A stretch of 64,000 nucleotides of DNA from Zarea fungicola. Its lineage: Eukaryota > Ascomycota > Sordariomycetes > Hypocreales > Cordycipitaceae. Shown piece after piece: positions 33,487 to 46,301 of the stretch (its first letter is position 1; the number at the start of each line of letters is the position of its first letter). The DNA is taken from the NCBI GenBank assembly GCA_900169235.1, contig FWCC01000256.1, forward strand, positions 310,001 through 374,000, in the 5' to 3' direction. The notes beneath the pieces were generated by a model. It worked only from the letters and a program-made list of their open reading frames with translations. It had not been told where the DNA came from and did no database searches. A program made the position numbers and the translations under genes.

Positions 33487-36400
33487 GCCTCTTCCCCTTT
33501 GAGGCGGTATTTGTTGGTCAACTAGACGCCACGTCGGGGAAACTGCGCCTTGCGCCGGCCCGTGGAGAGAAATGTGGTATGTCGGCACGGCAAAGTCGGA
33601 ATAGTTTTCTGCAAACAATACAACTGTGATAAAGCCACCATAGTACTGTAACAAGCTCACTAGGCTAATGTAGACGTACCTGCATAGTTGTATTGCCTTA
33701 GGAAGACTGCAAGGCGTCTGACGGCGCATCGGCAGAGGGAGTGGGAATAATTTTCTGGTCCCACTCCGCATTGGGCATGCAACGATGTACACACTCTCTG
33801 GGGCAATATTGATACTCAGGCAGTGACAAAATCTCCTGTTTCGCGGTTCGGCGGAACTCGGTGGCCGACGATAGCCAGGAATTCCGCCCTACGGCGCTCT
33901 AGAAAGTTGACGGTTGCAAGCTCAGTGTGCGCTGCGGATTCTATGCCGCTGCGGACCAAGTTCACTTGTCATGTTTTAGTCTCATTCATATTAGTATTCA
34001 TATTTATATTTTCCCACTTCGTAGTATCAAGGTACAACGGTAAGAACAAGACGGCAATTTATACGACCCTCGACTCAGTGACGTAGTAGAGTATGTGCCG
34101 CGGAGACAGCTTTGACTCCAAATACATCCATAATTGAGTGTGGAGGTTTAATGTCTAGGGTATAATAGTGATTTACATAAAAACAGTAACTGCAAGTAAG
34201 ATGTGTTGTGTATCAAGTATTATGGCTCAGTGTTGGTGTACTCCGCAGGACGACACTTTTAGTAATGGCAATCTTTTAAGTTGTTTTCGTAGGGAGATGC
34301 ACAACGCATGGAGACCTTTATTCGACGAGAATAATAAAAATAAATGTTTGATGTCTTCATTTTATGCATATTCTGTGTTGTATTAAAGAAGGACATAGGG
34401 CAGGTAGTCTGCGCTGGGACTAATACGGCCATGACTCCCTTCCAGTTTCTATGTATATGAATTTGCTTAAGCCTCCTTCTCAGTCATTCCACTTTTCAAT
34501 CAAGGGAGCCTGGACCGTACGACTAGCCAATAAATGATCTAACTTTCCAGTCTAGCGAATGATGGGCAGGTTGCATCGGCGCGGCGGCCCGGACTACGGC
34601 ACACGATAAACCACAGACGGGAATGAAATCTGCGAGCAGTGGCAATGCCACCTTCCAGGTATCAATAAAGCTGCAGCCCTAGAGCATCGCAGTGTAACCC
34701 TGTGCCTTTTCTTTTCCCCCTCTCTACTAGTAGCCTCACGGAAGTGGATTGTCGTTAGCTTTTCTCCTTTGCGCCATTACGAAGCAGAGAGTAATACTCG
34801 ATCCGCTTGGTCGGAGCTCGGACCACTACGCGACAAAACATCGAACAAACCTGAACAAGCGCCGCACTAAAGAGGATTTCGGTCAGAAATAATGTCGAGA
34901 TATGGATCTTGGAAAGCATCGCTCTGCTACATGACCAACTGGAAAGTGGGAAAATAGCATGTTTGAAGCGTTGGCCTAGGCCTCTTGCAGACAGGTGCCA
35001 CCGGGGACGTTGCCGTGGGAGCGGTGTCCTCTTTGCTTACTTTAAGATTATTACCGCCCATTAAATATTTACACTTCTTATTTTCACTCCGTTACACGTG
35101 AGTCTTTCATTTACTTCATTGCCAAGACGTGAGAAACGAGCTTAAGCAGTGGCCAAGTGGCCTTCAATGTTCGCCCATGGAACGAGATCAGGTTCCGACA
35201 GAACAGTCGCTGAACGCAAGACCATTTTAGTAGGTTGTCATATTACTCCAACTTATCATCTAGAAAACTAGATGGATGATCTAGAAGTAGAATAAGGCGA
35301 CGGGGCTACTAATAGTACCGGTTTTGGTGTATAATGAGTGGGATATTACCAGCTACGAAAAAGGCAGGAGGCAGTGGCCAATTCATTAAACGGGTATTCG
35401 GGCCGCCCAAAGAGTTTTCCTGCCCTATATCTCTTGGCTGCTCGGAATTCGAGCGGAAGCCGGCATGGGCCTCGGGGAGCACACACAAACATTTAAAACG
35501 AAGCCACTATCGTGGAAAAGGTCAAAATGTCGAGCATGACGACATCACAAGTCGAAGCGCGTAAGAAAATGCGTGGGCGATGACGTCCATACCGAGCAAC
35601 CCACAGGCATATCGGCACGCGTTGCTTGCCGGGGAACCCGGAATGGTGTAAAGGGAAATGAAAAGGTGAATGTTTAATACCCATCGGGGCGAGAGCCGCT
35701 TCATACCCGGAAGTAATTCCGACACACTACGAAGGGGGACAAAAGAAGGCTGTGTGATAGGAGGTGGGGTGAATCATAGACCGAACAGTACAGATATGCA
35801 TCTGCAGGTTGGGGGATGTACCATCAAATGGCGCATAGAAAGGAAAAACAAAAATAGAACTTGCAAATATTTATGCAAGAAGAATAAATTGGAGCAATAG
35901 TCCATTTGGAGGTCTTGAGCGATGTTACTTGTGCAGGGAGGTCCGTGCCAAATGAGATCTCAAGACAGTTTGATGACGTTTAAAATTTCGAGATTTCACA
36001 TGCCCCTGTGCTGAATTCGTTTAATCACAATAATGCCAAGGGAATTTCACTAGTGATGGGGCAAGGGGTAAATTAGAGCAATTTACGGAGAAACATAATG
36101 ATGCATGCAGGATTACGCGATGGAGCAGCGGTTCTCGCAGGGCTAGAACTAACGAGTAAGCAGTTGGTTCGACGAAGGATGGGTGACTTTTAAGGTTGCA
36201 GGGGATAGATCGGCTACAAGAAAGAGCAAGAAGGTTGTACGCCACTCAGATGCTTAATTGAAGATCCGAGATTTTGTTCTCTTAAGCATGACGACGTAAC
36301 CTCGACAGGCTGGTGGTATGTAAATAGATGGACTAGAAGAATTCTATTTGGCTGAGGGCCTACTCTTTCTCCATTAATGACTAAACTAAATTTACGGTGT

Positions 36401-39400
36401 GGAAACCAATCATTCGAACGAACTGAATTCGCGGTAGCTGTGCTGTACTCGCTCGTTCGACTTATTGTTGATTTTATCGACGGATACTTAGAGATGCCGG
36501 CTCCGCCTCCGAGATGTTGATGGCTGAGGATCGGGGAAAGTAATACTACGGATCAGACGTCTAGTAAACGAAAACCCACTATTCTAGAGGTCATGATGAC
36601 TGTGTTTATATCGTATAATATTACTGGTGGGTTGAAGAGTTAGCCAACTCCAGGGTTGCAACGCTGAAGCTTGGTCGGTGCATTGGACGTGATTCTGTTG
36701 CTGGTGTAATCGGGTAATGACAAGAGGGTATTGAATGAGTGACTTGCGAGGGGACCGTTACTGAGTTTCTCTCGAAATATAAATTATACATAAATTGGTC
36801 ATACCCATGCATGGAAGAAACTGATTGAAGCGGACTCGCAAACGCGCACATGCATATACCACTCTATTGTTCTGACGAGTCAGATGTACATAAACTGGAA
36901 CACAAACTTCGGATCTAGAAGCTTGCCACGCCCTTTTGTCTCCATATCCAATCGTGCAAGGCGAAACTGGAACCCAAAAGGCTAAGGAACCTGGGCATTA
37001 TGCAGGCTGACGCAAGACTGTGTGCTGCCAAGGATCATGAGGATAAGCTGGGGCTGTTAGTGCCTGATCACAGTGATTTGGGACAAGAAAAAAAAAGAAC
37101 CAATCGGCTAAGTATTGCACCGTTAGTTTTTAATTAAATTATAGAAGTCTGAAACGTAATTAAATTAATGAGAATTCGAGTAGATCTTCATGTGGGCTTG
37201 CCCTGCGCATACAACTCTGTAGATGCGCTACGGCCGAATCCGCGCGAGTAGCCATAATAACGCCGGTTTAGGTCTTTAGAAGAGAATTAAAATCAAAGAT
37301 GACGCCTTATATTAGAAATGTTAAAAACGAAAAGAAAAGAAAAGGAACAACAAACAGGATTGCGGCCCCAGTATGGGGGCTGTTCGTTGTTGCGTACAAT
37401 GCGGAACAAAACGAAGAGCAGCCCGAGAGACTTTTGCTCTTTCAGCTTCTGTTGAGCCATGATAGAATTTGGATAGAAAGGGCGCATGCTAAGCAAGCAG
37501 GGGGCTTATAACCATTTTGTCCACATTCCCCTTCACACAAGCTTTTTAACCCTGTTGCTTGTACTATTTGTCTACGCCTTGCCGTCATGCCAAGCCGTTT
37601 GGTGTTGTATATTGGTCCACTGGGCGTCAAAGCTTGGCATTGCTGGCAAAACAAAATTGTAACCAAATTGTAAAGAGAATGAAACTAACTGCGCGCATCA
37701 TTTCCCTCCAGATTCTCTCCGGGATCCTTTGTCTTTGAACGCCATTTGGAATCTGTATAGATATTCCTTCCCCTCTTGGCGGTGTGTAAGGCTACTTTGG
37801 TCTTGTCATGTCTTGGGCGAGTTGGGTCTGTTGACCTCATTTACATACCCATCCCCATTAGCTGGGGTGTGGCTTGAGAGTTGAAGGTAACAGCACAAGA
37901 CAAGCCATTTTTGGGTGCGGACCACTTTTTACAACTCGACAGGATGCCATTGCACTGTTTCTCGCCCTAGGCCAGCATTCACAAGCTGAGCCAGCGCAAC
38001 GCAACAAATAGAACAAGTCCGCGGAGACAGAGATGCACGCCCCCTGCCCTGGCCAACGTGACCAACGTTGCGCTGTTTACTATTTTTTCCGCCGCTATGT
38101 GCGCAAGAAAAAGCCACACAACAGCTAGTTGTTAAACCTAAAACAAAACGTAAATACGAGGCGCTGGTGCCGGCGGAATCGACCATTCCGCCCGTGGATA
38201 ACGACGACAGCATAGCACTAATGGTAGGCAACGCAAGGGGCTTGCCTGATAGTGTCGAGCTGGAGATGGCTTTATGATTTAAAACAAAAATAAAAACAAA
38301 AATAAAACTGAAGAAAACGGCCAGTACTTCGCTTCGACTGCAGGTAGCAAAAAAGGACAGGGTTCCAGCCGGAAATAAGGCTCCCCTGTTGAATGCTCCT
38401 CTGGGACCCACATATTTTATGCTTCTCCTCTACGCTGAAATTTATGGAGCCGCGAGGGAGAGTCAGGAAAAACAATTAATAATTAAATAGGAAAAAGAGG
38501 GAGCAACCAAAAACGGAGCCAAGCCGGCTGGAACGGCATCTTGAAATAGCGCTAATGCAAGCCACCAAGCTTGTCTGTCCCCATCGGACCACACCTATTT
38601 TTGTTGGCCTCTTTTGGTGGTGCGACTGTTTTTATTTTATTTTATCTTACGCTTGGGTTGCTGGTGGGGTGCAAGAGAAACTGAAGACTAGGTGGGGGGA
38701 TTGACGATAACAGGTTGGGTCTATGCTCGTTTGCTTTCCCTCCGAAGAATTGAGAGGCTACTACCATGCATTACTGTAACCGAGCAATACCAAGCACCAG
38801 TAGATGGATCTTCTGATTCAACCTTGCTGCTTTGCGATGGTGGATCAGGCCTGTTGTATGTGTCGCTCTTGCCAAGACTAGTGGCTGGCAACGTTTAAAT
38901 TCATGCTTAAAACCAGCAAATTAAATCCAAGCTTGGTGGAGCCTCAGTGGGCCTCCGCTGCCGACTTTGCCGTCCAGGTACCTTTGTATCTTTTGGCTTC
39001 TCCACAGTCAAACCAGCTCGCTTCTTCTTTCTCTGTACGCAGCGCTACGTATTCCACTGCTCGGTTCTCCAGACTACCCGTATGTACTGATTATTGACTC
39101 CCGTTATTGTGCCCTTACTCAGTAATAGCCGAACTGGGTACTAGTTACCGAGTCTTTTTGGCCGACCTCTCTTTCCTTCCATCGAACGTGTAGCCGACGG
39201 CGGATTCCCCTTCTCGCATATGGCCGCGGTTCGCGTCTTTTTTTTTTTTTCCTGTACTTTTTCGGCCTTTGCTGGTGGGTGAGGCGGCGCCTTTTTTAAT
39301 ACCCATCCCACGCAATTCACCGGTTGCCGTGACCGATAACGAAGCTCAGCTGGAACCCATTCCTTGGGATTATGAGTAAGAAAAGCCACTGCGGTGCAGC

Positions 39401-40325
39401 CACTCTCGGGCAGAGGCCGCGTGGTGCGGGATTGCATATGAACTGCGAAAGTTTGTATCGAGTACTCCGTACCAATCGTATGCACTCTCTGTGCTTGCTC
39501 TCGGTGACACCATTAGGAGTCAGCAGTGCCGCAGGCTCATTTAGACTGCAGACTATTGTCTCGGACTTTTTCGCGAATAAAATGAGTTTTGCTCAAGAGA
39601 GAAGGACCCCAACACACTGCCCACACAAGCAAAAATACCAGTTTCTATCCAAGACATGAATGCAACTGAGCGCATTTCGTGCTTTGTAGCCGTAATTTCA
39701 CATATTCAGGGCTATATTCATACACTGCTAGCCAGTCATCTACACACTACGTTACAAAGCACCGCCAAGAAAAACCCTTGATCGACATCTTGGCAACAAT
39801 GGACAGCGACCAAGGCAGCCCACAAGGCCACCCGCCAAACCGCCAAAAATTATGCTAAAACGAAAAGGGAAACCGAGTTCTGGCATCTGGCATGCCGCGT
39901 GCGGTGCCGACTTTCCGTGTGTCCCACGGCCAGCCTCTCTTTGTCCCTCTTTTCCTGCGCAGAGTAGTGGGCGGCGCAAGACACACCAGACTAAGAGTAG
40001 CCACCCCCCCTTGTTCTCCGTTTAAAAAAAAAACCTTGTTTGATAAGTTTGCTTTCCAACGCCGATTACCCGTGATTACTTTGCTTGTAAGCTTAAAGGG
40101 CCCAGCCAAACCAGGCGGAGACGCCTGGTTTGACAGAAACTAAAGAAACCGCCCCCCCTCTATTACCCAAGAACGGCAGTTTAATTATAATCTTTTAATC
40201 GTCTGGTTCCCCAAAGGAACGACATTAGTCAACATATGATTATGTTACAATAAATAACAAAAATACGAGAGGATCAAGGCGACAAGATAGAGTTCGGACA
40301 AGTCGGCGTCAGACATGGCTTGCAA

Positions 40326-40349
40326 CCACACACACACACACACACACAC
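40326..40349. repeat. CA dinucleotide microsatellite
   Basis: About twelve tandem CA units in the gene desert; intergenic. Confidence 0.9.
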
Positions 40350-43300
40350 CTGCCGTGAGCGAACCATGGCTTTGGGAAGCAAATCATCACAGGAGATTTT
40401 TGCCTCCGTGGACAAAAGGGGGAGAATCTAAAGCAGCTCGGCCAGCGGATGGATAGGTCGGCACCGTACTCGGCGTCTGCGACGTCATTGAGGAGGTGTG
40501 TGGGCGCCGCCACGGAGACAGGTTAAGGTTGCCAGACTGGTAGGTGACAAGGATTCGAAGAGGGAAAAAAGGATTAAGTTAGGGCCCCCATAGTTTAACT
40601 AATAGTCAAAGGAAAGCTCCACTAAACAGGGGGTGTATGCGCAGCAAAAAATGTCCGAGTTGCGAATGGTCTTTCCCAGCGGGAGCCGTAATGTGTCTGG
40701 TTCTCTATTTGCTTTTCTGGTTAGTATTCGGCATCTATTTTATTCTGTAAATTAAACCAGACTTTGCTGGTGATGGATCTTCTCCATTATGTTTCGATTT
40801 TCTTTAACCTACTGTGGGACTGCTTCTGAGATGATCATGGTCACTGCATCTTCCTCTTCTGACACCAACAACCTATTATTGAATGATCTCCGAGCTGCAG
40901 CTTGTAGCTCTTTTTAGGCGCCCATCCCAAGCGGGCTCGTTTTGTAGTCTGCCTCTTGAGTTGCGTTGTGAGGAAGTGAGGGAGTTTATCTACTGATCAA
41001 AATGCCGATATGAAGTTGTGAGGAACTAAGATGCCGAAAGCCCGACATTTGCCATTGATATCACTTTCTAATTACATGCATTGCGTCCTTTTTGGCATAA
41101 ATTAAGCTTCTTTACCAAGAAAAACAAGAACGAAGAAGACGCGAATGGCACACATCTGCCTCCTGTCATTGCGAGACAGTGTCCATTTTTGAGAGGGTGT
41201 GTCCAAAATTCACCTGAAACTAGAGCCAGCAGCTGGTCTCGCGACACAAAACTTGGCCGAACGACGTACACTACCAATGAAGCCTAAATCCAGTTTCACC
41301 GGCATGCATGGCAACCATTAGATAAAATTGGCCGACTTAGCCGTGCCGATCCTTTTATTTTCTATGTCTATTTCGTTTTCCTCTGCTTGTTTGCTACATA
41401 GCATCATGTGAATTGGATATTGTGGAATTGGTCTTGCCACGCGTCAAATTGAGAAGAGCTAGGGCAGGGGGTCTAACTGTGAGGAAATCCTATCTGTGGC
41501 TCTGGAAGAGAGGCGCTGGAACCAAATGAAATGCATAATAACGGTTCGTTTTTGCCGACACATAGGACCACTGCCCTTGCTTTTGCTTTCTGTTACACAT
41601 CCCATACCTTTTCAAATGTCTATGGGGCCGTGGATGGATGCTCCATAGATTTGCACGGGTAATACGTGCCGTTTTTGTAGCAAGGACCACGTCAGAAACA
41701 CCATCAGTAATAGAGGCACCGAGCACACGTGCCCCAGACAAAAGAGTTATCCGATAGATTTGACAACTGATACAGAAAAAAAACCCACCAATGGGCTGTC
41801 GACTGATGCGTGTAAGCAGATGCTGTGGACGTTTGAGATCCTCATGTCGCGAGTCGTCAACCTGTGCATTGTTCAGCGTTTTTCCCTCCTTGGTAAAGCA
41901 GACCGACTGTGGCGAGGAGGTCGGGATTTTTGTGGCTATGCTATAAATATGTTATCATCCAGGGCAATTTGGCCGTTTTGGCGTTTTGGCTGTGTTTTTT
42001 TGGAGGCGCAGCCGCAAGTAGTTTGGCTCCCTGGGGCAGCCGTAACCGATGTGGGATGGAAAAGCTTGTCTGATTTATTAAATTTGAATAGCGAGCCTTA
42101 ATTTTTTTTTAATTAATGATTACTACGCAGACGCTCGTATGTACACTATGGAAGCATCTCAGGTAGCCTCTTGTACGGACACAGAATAAAATTCTCCATA
42201 CTTATAACTAGCAGTGGAGCATGTTGGCAATACAATACAGCGTCTGCAGTTCATAGGTTACATCCCGGCTCATCGAAAAGGATACCGAACTTCAAGGTGT
42301 AAAATAAAACAAAACCTGCAAAAGCAAGCAACAGCTACTCCGTACAACGTTGAAGCTCACAACAAGCAGCAGAAACCTGGGGCGGAAGCCGGCACCACAC
42401 CTTGTCTGTAAGCTTGCTTTAGAACGCCGCTAGCGCTTCCATTTCAGTAAGCCAGTGTGGAGAGGGCAGAGGGGCTCATTGTGCCGATTTATCCAGCGGC
42501 TGACACGGCAAAAAAGGGAAGCTCTTTTGGAGTAGCTATGGTGGGCGAGGTCAGGACAGATTGGCTTTATCGAAACAGCACGAATCAGACCACTTGCCCG
42601 TTTAACCAGGGCTTCGCATTATCCAGTGGTGCTGGGAATGATGACCATGACCCTGCTGGGAGTAAGGCTGCGCGGTGCAGGCCAGCAACCTTGATGAGCT
42701 TCCTTCTTATCCCCGCAACGGTTCTTGGCAGACGCAACCCCCAGATCGAACGGTTTGTCTCAACTTGTCAATTCTTTCGCAACATGGGGGGTTTTTTTTT
42801 CCGTCGCACAAATATTATAAATATATGTAAGTAGTTTTGCACTTGCTCGTGATAGCGTCTGCCCAGACTATCTGTTTTTGCTGGTTTTCTTTCCCTCTCT
42901 TCAACGAGTGGCTCCTCACCACCCGTCATCCTTGTAATTACAGCTAGACTAATTCAGTCAGCACATCCATGCAGCCCTCGCCCTCCCTGCCGTTGCAGAG
43001 TGCTTCCCTGCAAAGAAAAAAAAATAAGCTTAGGTTGTATGTGGGATGACCTTATTCTGCGAATGATGCCGGAGCAGTCTAGCCCTGCCTTCGGTCACGG
43101 CGTAATCAACGGCCGTTTGGGAGCCTGAGTGACTTTGTCTCTACACCAAGACTATTGCTGTAGCTATTATCGTCAAAATGCCGATTTCGATCGTGTTCCA
43201 AGACTGGAAACTCCTTAATGCCCTTAATACTGGTTTCGCCTGGGCAGAGCCTCAGACGCCAACGGTGACTCCTCCAAGTGGCTCGGCGCCACGCAACCTC

Positions 43301-44630
43301 TCACATACTTCCCGTTTCGGCCAGACAAATGTGTCTGTCCCAGTCACAGGTGTGGTTTTCAGTGGTTTGCTTACTGGTGTAATCTCTAATCTACAATGCC
43401 AAGTCTACTATTCCCGTTGGGCAGGTCCTCTCTCACTCCCCCCTTTGGCAAGGCTAATTAGATGGGCTCCATCCTTTTACTACTTCCCGCCTCTCCGACC
43501 AAAGAATCATCAAAGGACAAAATGCAATCCTCAAGCCGTATGGACTCCATTTTGGTCCCGAGTCGGCCGACAGAAATGAAGAAAAGAAGTAAGTCTGACT
43601 CGTTGGCGGTTTGAAATAACCATGTCAGGTTTATTATATGAGAAATCTTATCTGCTGTCCGTTCACTGATAGGCGAAAGAAAAAGTAGTGCAATTTGCCG
43701 AGTTGCCGTGTCGCTACTGGGTCCTCACTTGATTCAAGGTTCAATTCTCACACTGTTGGCCAAAAACGGAGTTTCAAACCTCCATTGATAACAGCGCACT
43801 TTGAGATGGAGGGGCGGTTCCGCAGTCTAACGAGACCTGGCATGGTTCACATATTTTTGTGCTTAAATTTTGCCTTCTTTTTTCGGTCTTCTCCCACTTT
43901 CCCCTTTTGATGGTACTCCTCGGCATCTTCCAGCCGTTGTAGCCATGGATGTCGCGGCAAACTGGGAATCTTTTTAAAAACCCATTTGAGTAGTCTAATT
44001 CACCAACTAAAGCCACATGGCCTCTTTTCCTTACTCGTTACGGCGGCAGTCAGAAATGGGGCATTGCTTGCCATTGTGGTGACTGCCCCCCATCATGGCT
44101 GGCCTCGTGGACTTTACGGAGGGCAACGAGTGACGGGTGAATTCTGAAAGAGGCAGCTACCAGAAGCGAGTACGTGAAGAGCTTGGGTGTGAAGATGAAG
44201 ATTCCATACTGCTGTTCTCCTTTTGCTTTTCCGTCCACCCTCACCCCTTCTAGACCTACGAGTTTCTCTTGACACTTTGGGCTGGGAAGAGCGGAACATG
44301 GAACTGTGCTACTGGTATTACAAACAATGGAGGTGTGACACAGGCGTCTTGGTGCCACTCACCTTTTCTTCATGCTGAGATCCAGACTGAGATTGGAAAC
44401 CGAAATTGTTGTGAGACTTTGTTCTGGGGGATGAACCAGCAACGCAAACTAGCCCCGAAAACGGCCCCAGAGCAAGTTTATCTGGTAGCACGGTGGCATT
44501 AGGACTGGCTTTAGGTTTTGTGTCTCTTACTTTATTCTTGTTACGGATACAACAAGGCGCAAAGGAACCAGAGACACAGGCGCAGGCAAAGGAAATTCCT
44601 GCTCGCGCCTCGAATTGTCAGTGTCGCACG

Positions 44631-44642
44631 CCCCCCCCCCCC
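44631..44642. repeat. Poly-C tract
   Basis: Twelve C in a row in the right part of the gene desert, about 1.7 kb upstream of the pac2 start. Low-complexity only. Confidence 0.9.
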
Positions 44643-46301
44643 AAGAACTGAGCTGGTCGATCTGTCTGGCAGAGGGCATTGGCTTGTTGGTACGTCACGG
44701 CGCATCTACCCAGTGTGTCTGGCCCTCTTTTCCCTTGGCACTCGGCACCATGATCCGAGTTCTGACTCTTGGCAGAGCATTGACAAAACAGTTGGAGGGG
44801 GAAGGACGGAAAGGCAGCTGTGTTTCCAGTGCTTTGCCATGTGTGTCTTTGGCAATTTCACTTTTGGCCACTGTTGCTGGTGGACACCAGAACTACTCTA
44901 ATAACTCTACCAAACTCTATCAGCTAGTTAACCGTGACAGATACTTTCCGCACAGTAGTAGAGGGATTTTTTTTTTCTCGCCTGCTGCGGCTTTCGCTCC
45001 TGCAAGCTGAACCTAATAAGCCCGCCCCAACTGCGACGGGTGTGTCTCTTCCATTACCATCTGACAGCTTCTTTTGAGAGTTTGGCTAATCTCGACGGAT
45101 GAGAGCAACTATGTTATACAAGGGGACAAGATCCTCGCTTTTGGAATGTGAATGGGCAGTCTAGTGAGCAGCGCTGACTAGCTTGGTAGCTGTCCGTACC
45201 TTAAGACAACAGCTGTGGGAGCTGAGGACGGCGCTCGAGAGAAAGGGCAGGGGCGGGATGCTCACTGTAGGAGTGCGGTGCAACAGCAAGTTCATAGAAT
45301 GCTTGCAACCCTGTAACAGCGACCTGCCAGCGGGTAGCAACCCGCTAATACGGCATCGCCCATCGCCCTGACTTCCAGCGCCATACCCCCACCCCCGTCG
45401 GTCTCCGTACCTACAGCATGACCTAGACACACACCCCTCCCTACTTTTGTTGGTAATTCTTTTATTTTATTCTATTTATTTTAGGAGTTTTAGCGTCGTG
45501 GGGCTCCTTTTGCGGATCGGTTTTCACGGCATCTTTAGTGCCATAAAGTGGTCCGCCACAAGTAAGCCCCCGGCCCTGTGCCTACCAGTATCCAGTATGC
45601 CAATCCCAAACTGGCCAACGGCCATGCCCGCAAAATGCCCCAAGGTCTTGGGGACCTGCCCTGGGTGCTATTCCTGGCCGGCAACCCTGGTACTGATACT
45701 CGGTTCCGTGTTGTATGTCGTTTGGCTGCGGTGCATGGTGGTCGCTATTATATCCATTCGCTCTCTGCCGCCGATCTTGACTGAGCCCTCCTCTCTTTCT
45801 CTTCCTCCGTCTCGATCCTACATACTACATCTCTGACAACTGCACTAGTCTTCCTTTCAGTTTCTTGTCCAAAGCAAAGAAAGTGAAACAAAAAGTCTAC
45901 TGCAGGTTTTTCCCAATACGAAACAAAATCACACGACAACCTGTCTAGTCATTCACACTCTCGCAGCTTCTCAAATCCAAAACTGCCCTCACCAGAGCCC
46001 TCGGCATCGCAAACGCAACAGGCCTCGACACTAGCAGACGCACGCACGCACGCATTCTCAACTTGAACAACTTCAGCCACCAAATATCTGGCGCCTCAAT
46101 AAAACCTTCCTACCTCGGCTCATCCATCTCTCCTTCCTACCACTCCGTAGACTTTGGAGACGCCGCTGCATCCTCCGGTGACTCTTTTACCAAATCGTCG
46201 AAAGACCACACAATCATCTTTTTCACCATATAAGCCCTGCTGTGCCCTCGTGTACAGTAGGCCTCAATACCGCCAAAACGGAACCAGTGCCCTCAGAAAA
46301 G

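Larger units (their letters stand above)
31739..46301. other. Gene desert upstream of pac2
   Basis: About 14.5 kb between the starts of cft2 (minus) and pac2 (plus) with no gene I can support. The open frames are short, overlap in all frames, and match no family I know; the longest are about 110-160 codons. The left part (about 32-37.5 kb) is AT-richer. The right part (about 37.5-46.2 kb) has the mixed pyrimidine-tract texture of fungal promoters. It contains small homopolymer and dinucleotide repeats. The most likely content is regulatory sequence and long leader of pac2, and perhaps non-coding transcripts. I cannot exclude short orphan genes. Confidence 0.5.

Noticed and set aside
37929..38411. 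A 160-codon minus-strand frame in the gene desert
   Set aside because: It overlaps open frames on the other strand, has no domain and no support from splice sites or composition.
43178..43579. A 133-codon frame in the gene desert
   Set aside because: No domain, no consistent splice extension, and Pro/Ser/Thr-rich composition expected of translated promoter DNA.
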